Notes under the pieces: generated by a model
Told to the model about the DNA's origin: nothing
What the model saw: the letters and a program-made list of their open reading frames with translations, nothing else
The model's database searches: none
DNA from: Theocolax elegans
Lineage: Eukaryota > Arthropoda > Insecta > Hymenoptera > Cerocephalidae
Assembly (NCBI GenBank): GCA_026168455.1
Contig: CM047426.1
Coordinates: 69,846,916-69,910,915 of the forward strand
Direction of reading: 5' to 3'
Length of the DNA stretch: 64,000 nt
Shown here: piece by piece, positions 18,313 to 29,120 of the stretch
Layout: each line of letters opens with the position of its first letter
Numbering within the stretch: the stretch's first letter is position 1
Made by a program: the position numbers and the translations under genes

Positions 18313-21302
18313 GAAATATTAGATGCACTGCATTAGTCGACACCGGAGCAATAAATTCATTTATAAGTAAACGCATGGTCAAGAATTGTGAGTTGGCGGA
18401 ATGGAAGATTACACCCGAAGAAAGCACAGCTAGTTTGGCGGATGGTACAGAAATCATACTCACCGGAAATATCACCGGAGAATTGGAAATTTCAAACTGT
18501 CAATTAAAACACAATTTCTATATCATGGAAAGCCTGGGACCAGATATTTTACTAGGAATGGACATTTTAAAAAAGTTACAAATGAAAATCATGTTTAACG
18601 GGGTAGAGTTACAAGCTAGAAATGCTGAAAGAAATTCGATTTACGAAGTCACGGTGAGAAATGGGCTATCGGAGATATCAAGAGAGGACATTGCGAAATT
18701 ACAGGCTCTTATAGAAGAGGAAAAAAAGGAATTTGAGAAAATTAAAGGAACAACGCCTCTCATTAAACACGAGATCCGGTTGAATAGACAGACACCAATA
18801 AAACAACGTTACAGACCGTGTAATCCAGAGAAATTAAAAGTGATGAATCTTGAAGTAGATAAAATGATTGAGGAAGGGGTAATAAGACCGTCCAACAGTC
18901 CATGGAATTCAGCCGTGGTAATCACCAAAAAATCGAACGGCAAATGGCGGTTTTGTATCGATTTCCGAAAAGTAAATGAAGTATCGGAAAAGGATGCATA
19001 CCCCATACCCCAAGTAAATGCTACTTTGGATAAATTACGAGGGGCAAAAGTTATTTCAACGATTGATTTGAAGAATGGCTACTGGCAGGTTCCTCTAGAA
19101 GATAAGAGTTGCGAAATTACGGCATTTACAGTTCCAGGGCGTGGTTTGTTCGAGTTTATGACTATGCCTTTCGGGTTGCACGCAGCACCAGCTACGTTCC
19201 AGAGACTTTTGGATCGAATTATAACGCCAGATTTGGCCCCGAATGTATTCGCATACCTTGATGACATTGTGATTATATCAGAAACTTTTGAGGAGCATAT
19301 CCAAATTTTAAGAAACGTATTAGACAGGTTAAAAAGAGCTAATTTAAGCCCCAATTGGGAGAAATGTCACTTTGGTAAGAATAGATTAACATATCTCGGT
19401 CATGTCATCGATAAGGAAGGTTTACATACAGACCCACAGAGGGTAGCAGCCGTGCAAACACTGGAACCACCTAAAAATGTAAAACAGCTAAGAAGATTTC
19501 TCGGCATGGTATCATGGTATCGCCGTTTTATAAAAGATGCATCAACAATTTGTGCACCGTTGAATAAGTTATTAAGAAAAGCAGAAAGATGGAAATGGAA
19601 CGAACAACATCAAGAAGCATTTGAAAAATTAAAAGTAAAAATGACGGAAACACCGATTCTCGCATGCCCTGATTGGGCAGTGACGTTTAAGCTGCAGACT
19701 GACGCGAGCAAAGAAGGATTGGGCGCTGTCTTAACACAAGGTGATAAAGAAGAAGAAAGAGTAATTGCGTATGCAAGCAGATCCCTGAATAGAGCAGAAC
19801 GAAACTACTCTGCTACGGAATTGGAATGTCTAGCAGTAAAGTGGGGAATATGGAAAATGCGCGATTATCTTGAAGGATATCACTTCAAGGTGATAACCGA
19901 CCACCAGTCTTTGAAATGGCTCGACAAAATAGAAAATCCGTCAGGAAGATTAGCCCGATGGGCAATGGAATTAAGCCAATGGGACTACGAGATAAGTTAC
20001 CGAAGAGGTCCAGACAATGTGGTTGCAGATGCGTTATCACGTCAACCAATCCAAGTATACACCGTAAATCAAGTGATAAAATGTAAATGGTACAACGAGA
20101 TGATGGATAAAGTAAGGAAAGATCCGGATGGTAACCCAGAGTACTGTATTACCGGGGGTCGGTTATACCGACACATTTTACACACACTCGATTTTAATGA
20201 GTATGATCAAATAGAAGAATGGAAATTATGTATACCAAAGGAAGAACGAGTGCGTGTACTAAAGGAATGTCACGACGCACCGGTATCTGGACATCTGGGA
20301 ATAGCAAAGACACTTTCCCGAATGGCTCGATTATACTACTGGCCGGGAATGTTACGAGAGGGGACGAAGTATGTGCGAGCGTGCGATAGCTGTCAAAAAC
20401 ACAAGGTTCAACAACAAGCCCCTCCAGGAAAAATGCACGCAACAAAAGTAGATCAGCCATGGGAAATGGTATCGGTGGACCTAATAGGGCCGCTACCGAG
20501 ATCAACAGATGGTAATGTACAACTGTTGGTAATGCAGGACAGATTTACCAAGTGGGTAGAGTTGCGCCCTCTACGTAAAGCAACATCCGAATCGGTAACA
20601 AAAGCTCTAGAAGAGCAGATAATATTACGATATGGTTGTCCGCGTACGGTGGTAAGTGATAATGGTCGGCAATTCATTGGTAAAGAATGGAAGAAATTAT
20701 TACAAGATTGCAATATCAAAACAAGATATACACCACCGTATACGCCACAATGCAATCCGGTAGAAAGGACAAACAGAGTGATTAAGACAATGATTCGACA
20801 ATACATCACGGATTCGCAGAAGACCTGGGATCGACATATAGCGGAGATAGCATTCGCATATAATACCGCACCAAGTGATGCTACTGGATATTCACCCGCA
20901 TATCTGAATTACGGTCGCGAACTAAACCCACCAGGCAGCCTGAGCCAGGAAGTGGGAGGTTCATTACCAACGGAGGTAGGAACCCGCCGTAAACGCCAGC
21001 AAAACGCAATTGAACTCGCGCGTATTTTGTTAGCACGCAGCTTCGACAAACAACGACATAGTTATGATTTACGTCGTCGTAAATGGAGTCCAACAATAGG
21101 AGAACAAGTATTATACAAAATACATAAACTCTCAAATAAAGCGAAAAATTATAATGCCGGATTGGATAAGAAGTCAGAAGGCCCGTACCGTGTAACAAAG
21201 AAAATATCACCAGTAATATTCGACTTAGAGGACGGAAACGGTAGAAAAATAAAGCACGTTCATATACGAGATCTAAGGACGTACATAACTCAAGCGGACT
21301 AG
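18216..21302 (+). CDS. pol: Pol polyprotein (protease, RT, RNase H, integrase)
   Basis: About 1028 codons, open from 18216; the first codon shown is GTG, so expression must come from -1 frameshifting or another route, not an ATG. Domains in order: aspartic protease (LVDTGA, about 40), reverse transcriptase (FCIDFRKVN, then YLDDIVII at about 345), RNase H (QTDASKEGLGAVL, TDHQSLKWL, ADALS), integrase zinc finger (H...H, CDSCQ), catalytic core (VDLIGP, SDNGRQF, NPVERTN) and a basic tail. The second Asp and the Glu are separated by 34 residues. No stop or frameshift seen. No canonical slippery heptamer was found in the 18216-18312 overlap. Confidence 0.93.
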   Translation: MSETGKRRAGRLDQQEQPALGKENRYYVQARVGNIRCTALVDTGAINSFISKRMVKNCELAEWKITPEESTASLADGTEIILTGNITGELEISNCQLKHNFYIMESLGPDILLGMDILKKLQMKIMFNGVELQARNAERNSIYEVTVRNGLSEISREDIAKLQALIEEEKKEFEKIKGTTPLIKHEIRLNRQTPIKQRYRPCNPEKLKVMNLEVDKMIEEGVIRPSNSPWNSAVVITKKSNGKWRFCIDFRKVNEVSEKDAYPIPQVNATLDKLRGAKVISTIDLKNGYWQVPLEDKSCEITAFTVPGRGLFEFMTMPFGLHAAPATFQRLLDRIITPDLAPNVFAYLDDIVIISETFEEHIQILRNVLDRLKRANLSPNWEKCHFGKNRLTYLGHVIDKEGLHTDPQRVAAVQTLEPPKNVKQLRRFLGMVSWYRRFIKDASTICAPLNKLLRKAERWKWNEQHQEAFEKLKVKMTETPILACPDWAVTFKLQTDASKEGLGAVLTQGDKEEERVIAYASRSLNRAERNYSATELECLAVKWGIWKMRDYLEGYHFKVITDHQSLKWLDKIENPSGRLARWAMELSQWDYEISYRRGPDNVVADALSRQPIQVYTVNQVIKCKWYNEMMDKVRKDPDGNPEYCITGGRLYRHILHTLDFNEYDQIEEWKLCIPKEERVRVLKECHDAPVSGHLGIAKTLSRMARLYYWPGMLREGTKYVRACDSCQKHKVQQQAPPGKMHATKVDQPWEMVSVDLIGPLPRSTDGNVQLLVMQDRFTKWVELRPLRKATSESVTKALEEQIILRYGCPRTVVSDNGRQFIGKEWKKLLQDCNIKTRYTPPYTPQCNPVERTNRVIKTMIRQYITDSQKTWDRHIAEIAFAYNTAPSDATGYSPAYLNYGRELNPPGSLSQEVGGSLPTEVGTRRKRQQNAIELARILLARSFDKQRHSYDLRRRKWSPTIGEQVLYKIHKLSNKAKNYNAGLDKKSEGPYRVTKKISPVIFDLEDGNGRKIKHVHIRDLRTYITQAD

Positions 21303-21426
21303 TCGGAAATAACAATCCACGCGAGAGACCGATAATGTCAACAATAACATCAGGAGACGTCCTACAATACATTAGCGGTTTGCTAGCGCCTCGCAGGAAA
21401 GTTAAAAGAAATTAGTTACGTTCGAC

Positions 21427-22380
21427 ATGTCGTTCGAAGAGGTAGTCCTCGAGACGGAGCGAGCAGTGGCAGCGATCCAGGCAGAAATGGAGAAGGAAGG
21501 GTGGATAGTGCCGGAGTGGCCGGAAAAGGACGAGGAAAAGGAAACACCAGGAAAGGAGAAGGTGGAAGGAGAGAAAGACTGGGAGTATATTCCAGGACCG
21601 ATACCCCCGCAGACACCGACCTACCAGCCAACACCTTTGGAGGTCCTCACCAAACGGGTCTATCCGCGGACAAAAATAATTACGCCAGCAAAGAAACGGC
21701 CAAAGGCGCAGGTGACGAGGAATGTGCGGACGTCAGTCATCAAGCTGACACGAGCAAGAAAGACCAGGCCTAAGGTAGGAAAGGAGAGGCCTCGCATCAA
21801 GCTGGTGGAAGACGTGACAGGAGAGGCATGGGCACTAAAATTAGCCGCGCTGCGCCGTAAAGTGGCCAGCAGAGAAACGGAGAAGGAGAGAGGATCGAAA
21901 CCGGTAAAAAGACCGGTCCGGCCGACGCGGAAGACGGTGATCGTAGAGCCACCGGGATGGCGATCAACTTCCTCAGCACCAGCAGAGCCACCAACCACAC
22001 CACCGGTTAAAAAACAGCCAATAACATCGGCTCCAACTCCGCCAGGAACACCGGCAATAGTAGCGGCGACACCACCAGCACCAAGGACACAAGGGTCAAC
22101 ACAGTGCACTCCCACACCGGAGGTGACTCCACCAACCCCACCACTGACCCCAGTACAGCAGGAAATAAAGCCGGCAACAACATCAGCTGAGCAGGCAGAT
22201 AAGCGACCAACAGTCAGGGTGGAGATTCCGGATGGACCGGTAGTAGAAGTACCGATAGGAAGGAGGGTGCATCGAGTCGAGAGTGGCGGTCAACGATGGG
22301 CGATTCGTCTGGATGCGGTGGGAGTGGTGAAGACGATAAATAAATATAGTGAGTATTACCTGTTACCGTACACCGATTAA
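21427..22380 (+). CDS. Third ORF of young Gypsy element, Pro/Thr-rich, not envelope-like
   Basis: 317 aa from ATG at 21427, 124 nt after the pol stop, in the position where errantiviruses carry env. The N-terminal third is acidic and Glu-rich, the middle is basic (residues about 80-165), then comes a Pro/Thr/Ala tract (about 175-250), and a short more ordered end (VRVEIPDGPVVEVPIGRRVH). There is no signal peptide, transmembrane segment or furin-like site, so an envelope role is unlikely. No family recognised. The composition suggests a disordered nucleic-acid-binding or adaptor protein, which is inference only. Confidence 0.75.
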   Translation: MSFEEVVLETERAVAAIQAEMEKEGWIVPEWPEKDEEKETPGKEKVEGEKDWEYIPGPIPPQTPTYQPTPLEVLTKRVYPRTKIITPAKKRPKAQVTRNVRTSVIKLTRARKTRPKVGKERPRIKLVEDVTGEAWALKLAALRRKVASRETEKERGSKPVKRPVRPTRKTVIVEPPGWRSTSSAPAEPPTTPPVKKQPITSAPTPPGTPAIVAATPPAPRTQGSTQCTPTPEVTPPTPPLTPVQQEIKPATTSAEQADKRPTVRVEIPDGPVVEVPIGRRVHRVESGGQRWAIRLDAVGVVKTINKYSEYYLLPYTD

Positions 22381-22491
22381 AGAAACTGTTATCGGCCGTA
22401 AGACAGTTTTCTTAGTTACCGATTGAAACGTTCATTACCCCCGGGATACCGATTTGTGATAAGAGCGAAACGATCTTTCACTCTCCGAAAT

Positions 22492-22501
22492 AGGAGGGGG
22501 A
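22492..22501 (+). other. Polypurine tract
   Basis: AGGAGGGGGA directly before the 3' LTR TG, where plus-strand priming is expected. Confidence 0.8.
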
Positions 22502-23409
22502 TGCGACGAGAGCCCTTGCTATAGGCAATACGCCGTGCTCTCGCGCTTAACATCTCGCGGAGCAAGCAGGATTAAGGGACTGCTCCCCACTCCTATACCG
22601 ACAAACGAGAGACACCTAGCGGCCGTCGACGGGTATATATACAGGCGCGCGGACCAGAACAGACAGTCGGCTTGGCGCAGTGGCCCGAGCAGGAACACTC
22701 CCTCTCTACCTCGGTTCACCAGGTTGAGAGCGCGATCCTCTCGGGAGCTGAGACAAGCTCGAGTCCTGACCGTACCCTCGGTTCTCCAGAGTACGTCAGT
22801 AATAACCCGACTCGGTTCTCCCACTGGTTCACCGTGGGCGAAACGAGGAAGGTGCTTGGCCCCGCGACCGCGTACGTGCCCCCGCGACACCGTAACCGCG
22901 AAAGCAATAGACGACTCTCCTCGGTTCACCAGGATAGTCGTCTGCGAAACTTGCTCCTTTGGCTATCGGCGCACCATAGTGGAGGGAGGCAAGTCGACAC
23001 CGTCGTACACACCTAGCCAGTTTCGTTTTAGCGTTTGGGTCGATAACCCTCTTGGTTCTCCAGAGGATTATCGACACCACCGAGATTTTCTGCCTTATCG
23101 ACGATCGAGTTGCTCTCGTCGAGGGGTAACCGCGTCATTAGTATATTGTAACCTTGTATTCCGTATTAGTAATTATATTGCCTGGCTAGCATATCACACA
23201 TATATTGTATATACACAGTCATAACACGCATGCGAATAAATTTATGTGACTAACGAGACTCTTCTTGTATTCATTTGTTGCAGAGACATAAGGACGAGCG
23301 GGTTGTAATTTAATTAAGCGAATAATAAATACTCATTTAGAAATAAAAAGTGTTGGTCTTTACGTAACCCCACCCTGGTTTCCTTACTTGGCAAAATCCC
23401 TCGGTTACA
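22502..23409 (+). repeat. 3' LTR of young Gypsy element
   Basis: 908 bp, the same length as the 5' LTR and identical in every stretch compared. It repeats the TATA box (22634), the hairpin array (about 22702-23075) and AATAAA (23235). Confidence 0.92.
23235..23240 (+). terminator. Polyadenylation signal in 3' LTR
   Basis: AATAAA in R of the 3' LTR, the expected functional signal for the element's transcript. Confidence 0.6.
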
Positions 23410-23422
23410 AAGTTTTCAAGAT
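23410..23422. mobile_element. Remaining tip of the interrupted foldback MITE
   Basis: AAGTTTTCAAGAT continues the right arm that stops at 16257, after the AAGT target duplication. It is the mirror of CTTGAAAACTT at 15755. Confidence 0.65.
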
Positions 23423-24416
23423 TTAACATTTTTAACCTAAAGCTTTGTATTATGGTAGATTGCTTTGTAACAATGTGCAATAATTTTGGAGTTCTCCTAA
23501 AATTTTAGGAAAGTTTATTAGCAATATCAGGGAAACTGTCGATATTTATTAAATAAATAATCAGATTACATTTTATAGAGCGGTTAGAAAACTACTTCCT
23601 TAGAATGACATCAAAATAATGATTATAAAATAATTAAGCATATATGTATAACAATTGACAAAATTTATTAATTAGAATGAATGGAATGAATATTTCGTTG
23701 CTAAGAGAGAAGTTAACTTTCTATAGATTGCTTATATAGCATAACCAGCGATAGGAATAGCATGATCAAACATGCTTTGACTTTTAGCTATCGATATCAC
23801 ACTGATTTCGCTTGTTCTGTTTAATTTTACTCACTTCCTTCATTTTATTTAATAAAATAAATATAAATAAAACCAGAATTTTCTATTATTTTAATAGAAA
23901 TGCAATTACATCCATAAAATGCATATTTAAATTATTTTTTATTAACATATAATAGTACTTGACAAATTCTTTATTAAATCTTCAATATCCGCGAACATTC
24001 AAGAACTGATAAATTTTGTATACTATTAGGTTAGCAAAGCTATTATTAAATTAAATTTGTTTTTCATGATCGTCGACGGAAGGTAACATAATTGATACTT
24101 TTCTCTGTTCAATTCTAGATCTGCGTCTACTAGTGTTATCAGTACCAGTTCTAACCATTTTAAATGTTCCTCAAAAGTTTGAATTATAAAGATTTATACA
24201 GAATCCAGATAAATAAGGAAATTCAGCATTTTAATGCTAAGAAATACATAGACCAAGCTTGTAAATATGGATTAATTCATCTATCCAATCAGCATTCTTG
24301 TAAATTGCCACAAGCCAGAAATCAAATAAATTATGTAAAAATTAAGTTCATTATTATAACAGCTTTTATATTTGTACTGATTATATTTTAATTCATGTTA
24401 CAGACCCAGTTTTTAT
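23423..24416. other. AT-rich stretch without recognised features
   Basis: No repeat, RNA or domain recognised. A 75-codon plus-strand frame at 24164-24391 has no recognisable motif and no support, and is not called. Confidence 0.4.
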
Positions 24417-24668
24417 ACGGAGAAAAAAGTTATAGTAAAAGTTACAATGTTGTCTATTAATGCAAGGACAGACTGACACAATCCAAAAATTTACCATAGT
24501 GTATAATAAAATTTACTGAACTTGTAGTAAATATTACCAGAATTGTAGTAAAAATTAATAACTCTCTAGTAAAATTTATTATACAATATGGTAAATTTTT
24601 GGATTGTGTCAGTCTGTCTCCGCATTACTAGACAACATTGTAATTTTTACTTCAATTTTTTTCTCCGT
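24417..24668. mobile_element. Small MITE with ACGGAGAAAA ends
   Basis: 252 bp. Starts ACGGAGAAAAAAGTTATAGT and ends AATTTTTTTCTCCGT. The arms share TTACAATGTTGTCTA, GACAGACTGACACAATCC and ACCATA words, so the whole element can fold back. The target duplication is unclear. Noncoding. Confidence 0.75.
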
Positions 24669-25040
24669 GTAAAAATAGAATGTTTATTATTTTTTATTAT
24701 TTTCAAGAAAAACGAACTTACGTTTAATAATATGCACATATGAATAGAATATATTTAATGGTTTATGTAAGTACATTTAAAGCGAGCCTTCTTTAATTTC
24801 CCGCGTAAAAATATAAACTATTGCCACTATATTGCAGAGCTATGGGCAATAGCTATTGCAAACATATTGCCAATATGTTGCCGCGATAATTGGCAATGTA
24901 TTGCCAACATACCGCCAAAAAGCACTCTCCCATATCTTTGCCAAATATTGGCAATAGTTACTATCTTACCATTTATAAACTATTGCCAATATGTTGGCCA
25001 TACCTCATAAATTACAAAAAAAAATAAAAAAAAAATATTA

Positions 25041-25108
25041 GCTTGCCGCGGGATTCGAACCTTCGATCTTTAGATCCGAATGCTGGCTCTTTACCACTGA
25101 GCCATTTT
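25041..25108 (-). other. tRNA-like domain, left arm of MITE A
   Basis: Reverse complement of the domain at 26457-26521. It reads TGGCTCAGTGG and GGTTCGAATCCC on the minus strand. Confidence 0.6.
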
Positions 25109-25234
25109 GCTATTTTGTTATTAAGAGTTAATTTCAGGCTATAAAGAACAGTTGAAAGTGTGGTTAAAATAAATTTCTAAGTCCAAAATTTTATGAATTC
25201 AACTGTTCTTTATAACCTGAAATTAACTCTTCAT

Positions 25235-26442
25235 CCCGAGTAGAAATTCTAGCCAGGCCGCCTGAACTAGAAAACAGGGCCTGAAAAGGCCGCCTGTTAA
25301 GGGCCGGGATACGAATGTAATGGAATTTAAGTCAGGGCCTAATTTTGTTAGTTCGGATGTGACGTTATAGTAAAAGTCAATTTTGTTAGTTCGAATGTGA
25401 GGTTAGTAATAGTATCTACAAATTATATAGTATTGTATATAAATTTTCAGGTTAGAATTTTATCAAGAGTTTTTTATAAATATAAAATGAGTAAAAAAAT
25501 TGATTATAAGTACTCAGAAGCTTAATTTACTAAGAGTTCGAAGGTACCGATTGAAAAGGAAAATACAATATATAAATAATGAAAGTTTAAAAAAACACTT
25601 TAATAATATAAAATAATATAATAATAATATAAAAGTTTATGCAGTATTATATTGCTTTAAATATGTGAAAAGATTTAATTTTGTATTGTATAAAAAAAGT
25701 GCAAAGTTATTAATATTATATTATATTAAGATTGTTGTAATTATTTGGAAATTATATTAAACCATATATTTTAATTATATTATATATAATATTTATGTTT
25801 AATAAATATTTATGTATTAAAATGCATTTTATTTTATTTACAAAACCTATACGCACACACACGCACACACACATACACGCATGTACGCACGCCTAATTAA
25901 CCTTATATTTATAACTTTATATTAGTATATTTTGTGGTTTTTAAGATTACAAAGCTGTTACACATGTAAGATAACGTTTTTTTAACCTATTAACCTATAC
26001 GGGCCATGCCCATGATCGACCCTTTACATGTGTTAGTTTTGAGATGTGAGACATCACATAAACTCGATTTCTATAGAAAAGTGAGAGAAAACAGTAAACC
26101 CAAATCCCCGTCCTGTAAAGGTTAAAAGTGATTCGATGTTTTTAGACATTAATTTTATAGAAAAAAAAGCTTTTTTGAACCAGAAAATTCCCGTCCTCTA
26201 AAGGTTAACAATTAAAAACAATTGTAAAATAACAAATACATTCAGATTTAGTTTTTACTACTAATTAAGTGCCTTAATATCACCTGAACATACCCACAAA
26301 ATAGTATTACATAAAACAGGCCCTGATCTCCACCCCATTACATTTTTTAAAGGCCCTTTACAGGCACCTGTTCAGGGCTTTTAATATTCGTCAGGTACCT
26401 GAACAGGGCCTTCTTTTTGCCTGGAATTCATTTCTACTCGGG
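25235..26442 (+). mobile_element. CCCGAG-type nonautonomous DNA transposon, complete copy
   Basis: 1208 bp, from CCCGAGTAGAAATTC to ATTTCTACTCGGG, flanked by AT on both sides (2-bp duplication). Both ends carry clustered GGCCT/CAGG palindromes, similar but not identical between ends. No ORF of note. A second copy in inverse orientation starts the window. The CCCxxGTA termini match the autonomous element at 1748. Confidence 0.85.
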
Positions 26443-26456
26443 ATAACAAAATAGCA

Positions 26457-26521
26457 AAATGGCTCAGTGGTAAAGAGCCAGCATTCGGATCTAAAGATCG
26501 AAGGTTCGAATCCCGCGGCAA
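26457..26521 (+). other. tRNA-like domain, right arm of MITE A
   Basis: TGGCTCAGTGG A box and GGTTCGAATCCC B box, the closest match to Pol III consensus among the four copies. Confidence 0.6.
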
Positions 26522-27351
26522 GCTAATATTTTTTTTTTTATTTTTTTTTGTAATTTATGAGGTATGGCCAACATATTGGCAATAGTTTACAAATGATAAA
26601 ATAGTAACTATTGCCAATATTTGGCAAAGATATGGGAGAGTGCTTTTTGGCGGTATGTTGGCAATACATTGCCAATTGTCGCGGCAACATATTGGCAATA
26701 TGTTTGCAATAACTATTGCCCATAGCTCTGCAATATAGTGGCAATAGTTTATATTTTTACGCGGGTTTAAATCAAGTTTTGGTTCGTAAATATCGCTGAA
26801 TATATTTTACACATATCTTTTATTATATTTCATAGAAATTTCGAAATGTTTTTTTAAGATTATTTTTTGTTACTGTGGAATGTATTAAAAAATTTCCCAC
26901 AAAAGGATACCGAATTAATATACATTAATGCAAATATTGTGTTTCGGAGATATCGACTGAAATTCTTATATTTATAATATTTTTTGTTTTTATTATATAT
27001 CTCTAAATAAGATAAACCTAAATATAGGACATTGATCGACTTTTATAGTATTGTGATAATGTTCAAGCAATTTTCTTAATGTTTGATTTGAAAAAACAGA
27101 AATAGTAAATTAAAATAAACAATATAAATCTATAACTATTTTTCATTCAAACAGCCATTTTAAATAAATATAAATCTACATGAACGTATTTACACCAATC
27201 ATTGAATATTTACCATGTAAATGTATGCACTCAATGTATAAAGTATATTAAATATATTTTCAAATTTGCAATAAACGTTTTTAATACCAATTTCATAGTA
27301 GCTTATTACACATTAGAGAATACGCAAAAAATGACTTCTTAAAGATAAAAA

Positions 27352-27356
<5 letters not shown>

Positions 27357-27388
<32 letters not shown>
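27357..27388. repeat. TA microsatellite
   Basis: About 16 TA units. Confidence 0.9.
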
Positions 27389-27391
<3 letters not shown>

Positions 27392-27913
27392 TAGAAAACT
27401 AAAAAATGTTGACTGAAAAATTTATAAAAAGGCATAAAATGGATATAGATTAAAAATATAATTAATTATCTTGATTACATGAAGTTATAAAATATTTTTA
27501 AATGTCACTAAAAATTCTCTGATTATTGTACAATATACACATTAATTATTTATTTTTATTTCTACTGACATTAAGCGAGCAAAGTACTTGGGAGCAGCAA
27601 AACGCACCTTACCTTATCTGCTTGTTGCGTACGCTTGTGCAGGTGAAGGCGCAGGTGGAAATCCAAACGATGTCAGACGTTAAGAACACGGATGATGCCA
27701 TCATTTGACCTCGAAAACTTGGAGAGCATATTTGGTATAAAAAGGAAGCAGGTGCTATTTAATATTGTGTTGGAACTTTTAATACCCCGAAAAAAATTTA
27801 GTTAATTCAATAAAATGCTTATTACATATATCGTAATTGTAGATTTAAATAAATATTCAAAAAGAGGCGTTTTTATCGATTTTTAGTGAACTAACCATTT
27901 AATTTATTTAATT

Positions 27914-27951
27914 GGCGACGTTCCGATGGAAGTCTTCCATCCTCATCAGGC
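27914..27951 (-). ncRNA. Hammerhead-ribozyme-like relic
   Basis: On the minus strand: GCCTGATGAG, an 7-bp stem GATGGAA/TTCCATC, then CGGAACGTCGCC. The hammerhead core is CTGATGA ... CGAAAC GTC; here the second part has one change (GGAAC for GAAAC), so it is probably inactive. Penelope-like retroelements are known to carry such motifs in their terminal repeats, so this may be a Penelope relic; no reading frame remains nearby. Confidence 0.5.
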
Positions 27952-28218
27952 TATACCTTTATTGAAACAATCATTTGTTACACCAGCATTTTACAATTTT
28001 GCATATATATATCTAAATATAATTACTCACTATTTGGTCAAATTAATGCACATATGTGGCATTTTTCATAATTTCCATGGTATCTCTAATGTGTCGCTCT
28101 AAAATCAAAAGCACAAGCAAGTAGCAAAACGTCAGTGTAAAAATTTTTTGCACAAAGATTGAGGTTATGTAACTTATTTTTACCTTTCTTCTCTGAATCG
28201 TACTTATATAACATCATA

Positions 28219-28266
28219 GAATTTATTTAATAAATAAATAAATAAATAAATTAATAAATAAAAAAA

Positions 28267-28337
<71 letters not shown>

Positions 28338-28370
28338 ACAAATAAATACATAAATAAATAAATAAGTAAT
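28219..28370. repeat. AAAT microsatellite
   Basis: About 38 units of AAAT/TAAA with few interruptions. Confidence 0.95.
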
Positions 28371-29120
28371 TAATTTAATAAAACACACAACACCAATTAA
28401 GCAAAAAGCAGTCAATATCAATAAGATTTATCCGAAATAAAATTTGCTAGTCATATCACAGATAGTTGGTAAAGCTAGAATTCAAATTTTTGCGACCCGT
28501 CATTATACACTTGTAGTACCTGTCAATTTGACCGCATTGATGACTTAGACGTGTAGCAAAAATTTGAATATTAATATATCTTATACGAAATGCAATATCA
28601 TTAATTAACATCAAACTTATGTCAGTAATATTAAAAAACTCTTTATAAATAAAACTAAAAAAATAATTAATGAATCCGTAACCATATAAATATTATTATT
28701 TGTACTTTAATATTGTTATAATTTTAAGTTATATTACCATTAACTCATTAAATAAATATTAATCTTAAGTAAATATGTTTAAGCGTATAAAAATAACGCA
28801 TTTTATTAAATTAACTAAATCTATTTTTCCAGTACACGGAGGAGAAGATATACTGTAATTTATTCTGTCTTCATTTCAGTATTCTTTAATTTCAAAATTA
28901 CTTATTAAATTATTAATTATTTTAATATTTATTTAATAGTAAATAATTAATATTAAAAAGGTATATAAATCAGTAAGTATGGGAAATTAGCAATTACAAT
29001 TTAAATAGTAGAACCATTTTTATCAAATCGCCAACTATTTTCTTTTAATAAAAGAAACTTTATTTATATCAGTCTCCTTTTCACGTTGCTTAATAAATAT
29101 TACACTTTATTTATACTTAA

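Larger units (their letters stand above)
16258..23409 (+). mobile_element. Young Ty3/Gypsy LTR retrotransposon with three ORFs
   Basis: 7152 bp. LTRs of 908 bp at both ends (TGCGACG...GGTTACA), a 4-bp duplication AAGT (16254-16257, 23410-23413), a primer-binding site right after the 5' LTR, a purine tract before the 3' LTR, intact gag and pol, and a third ORF. The LTRs have equal length, and frames inside them translate identically, so insertion was recent. It is inserted in one arm of a foldback MITE. Of the three Gypsy elements here it is the only one with every expected part open. Confidence 0.93.
24800..26765 (+). mobile_element. MITE A copy split by a nested CCCGAG transposon
   Basis: The left half is at 24800-25234 and the right half at 26443-26765, with CCCGCG and CGCGGG ends and a TT flank on both sides. 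Both arms keep the tRNA-like domain (inverted at 25041-25108 and direct at 26457-26521), so the intact element had the domain in both terminal repeats. Confidence 0.85.
26766..29116. other. AT-rich stretch, microsatellites, one ribozyme-like relic
   Basis: No gene recognised. A less AT-rich patch at 27560-27720 has a 60-codon frame without motifs. The rest is microsatellite (27357-27388, 28219-28370) and the hammerhead-like sequence at 27914-27951. Confidence 0.45.

Noticed and set aside
21416..22210. Minus-strand frames of 67 to 151 codons
   Set aside because: Antisense shadows of the Pro/Thr-rich third ORF of the Gypsy element.
24164..24391. 75-codon ORF
   Set aside because: AT-rich, hydrophobic tail by composition, no motif or neighbouring support.
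27526..27708. 60-codon ORF in a less AT-rich patch
   Set aside because: No motif, no start or splice context, no second copy.
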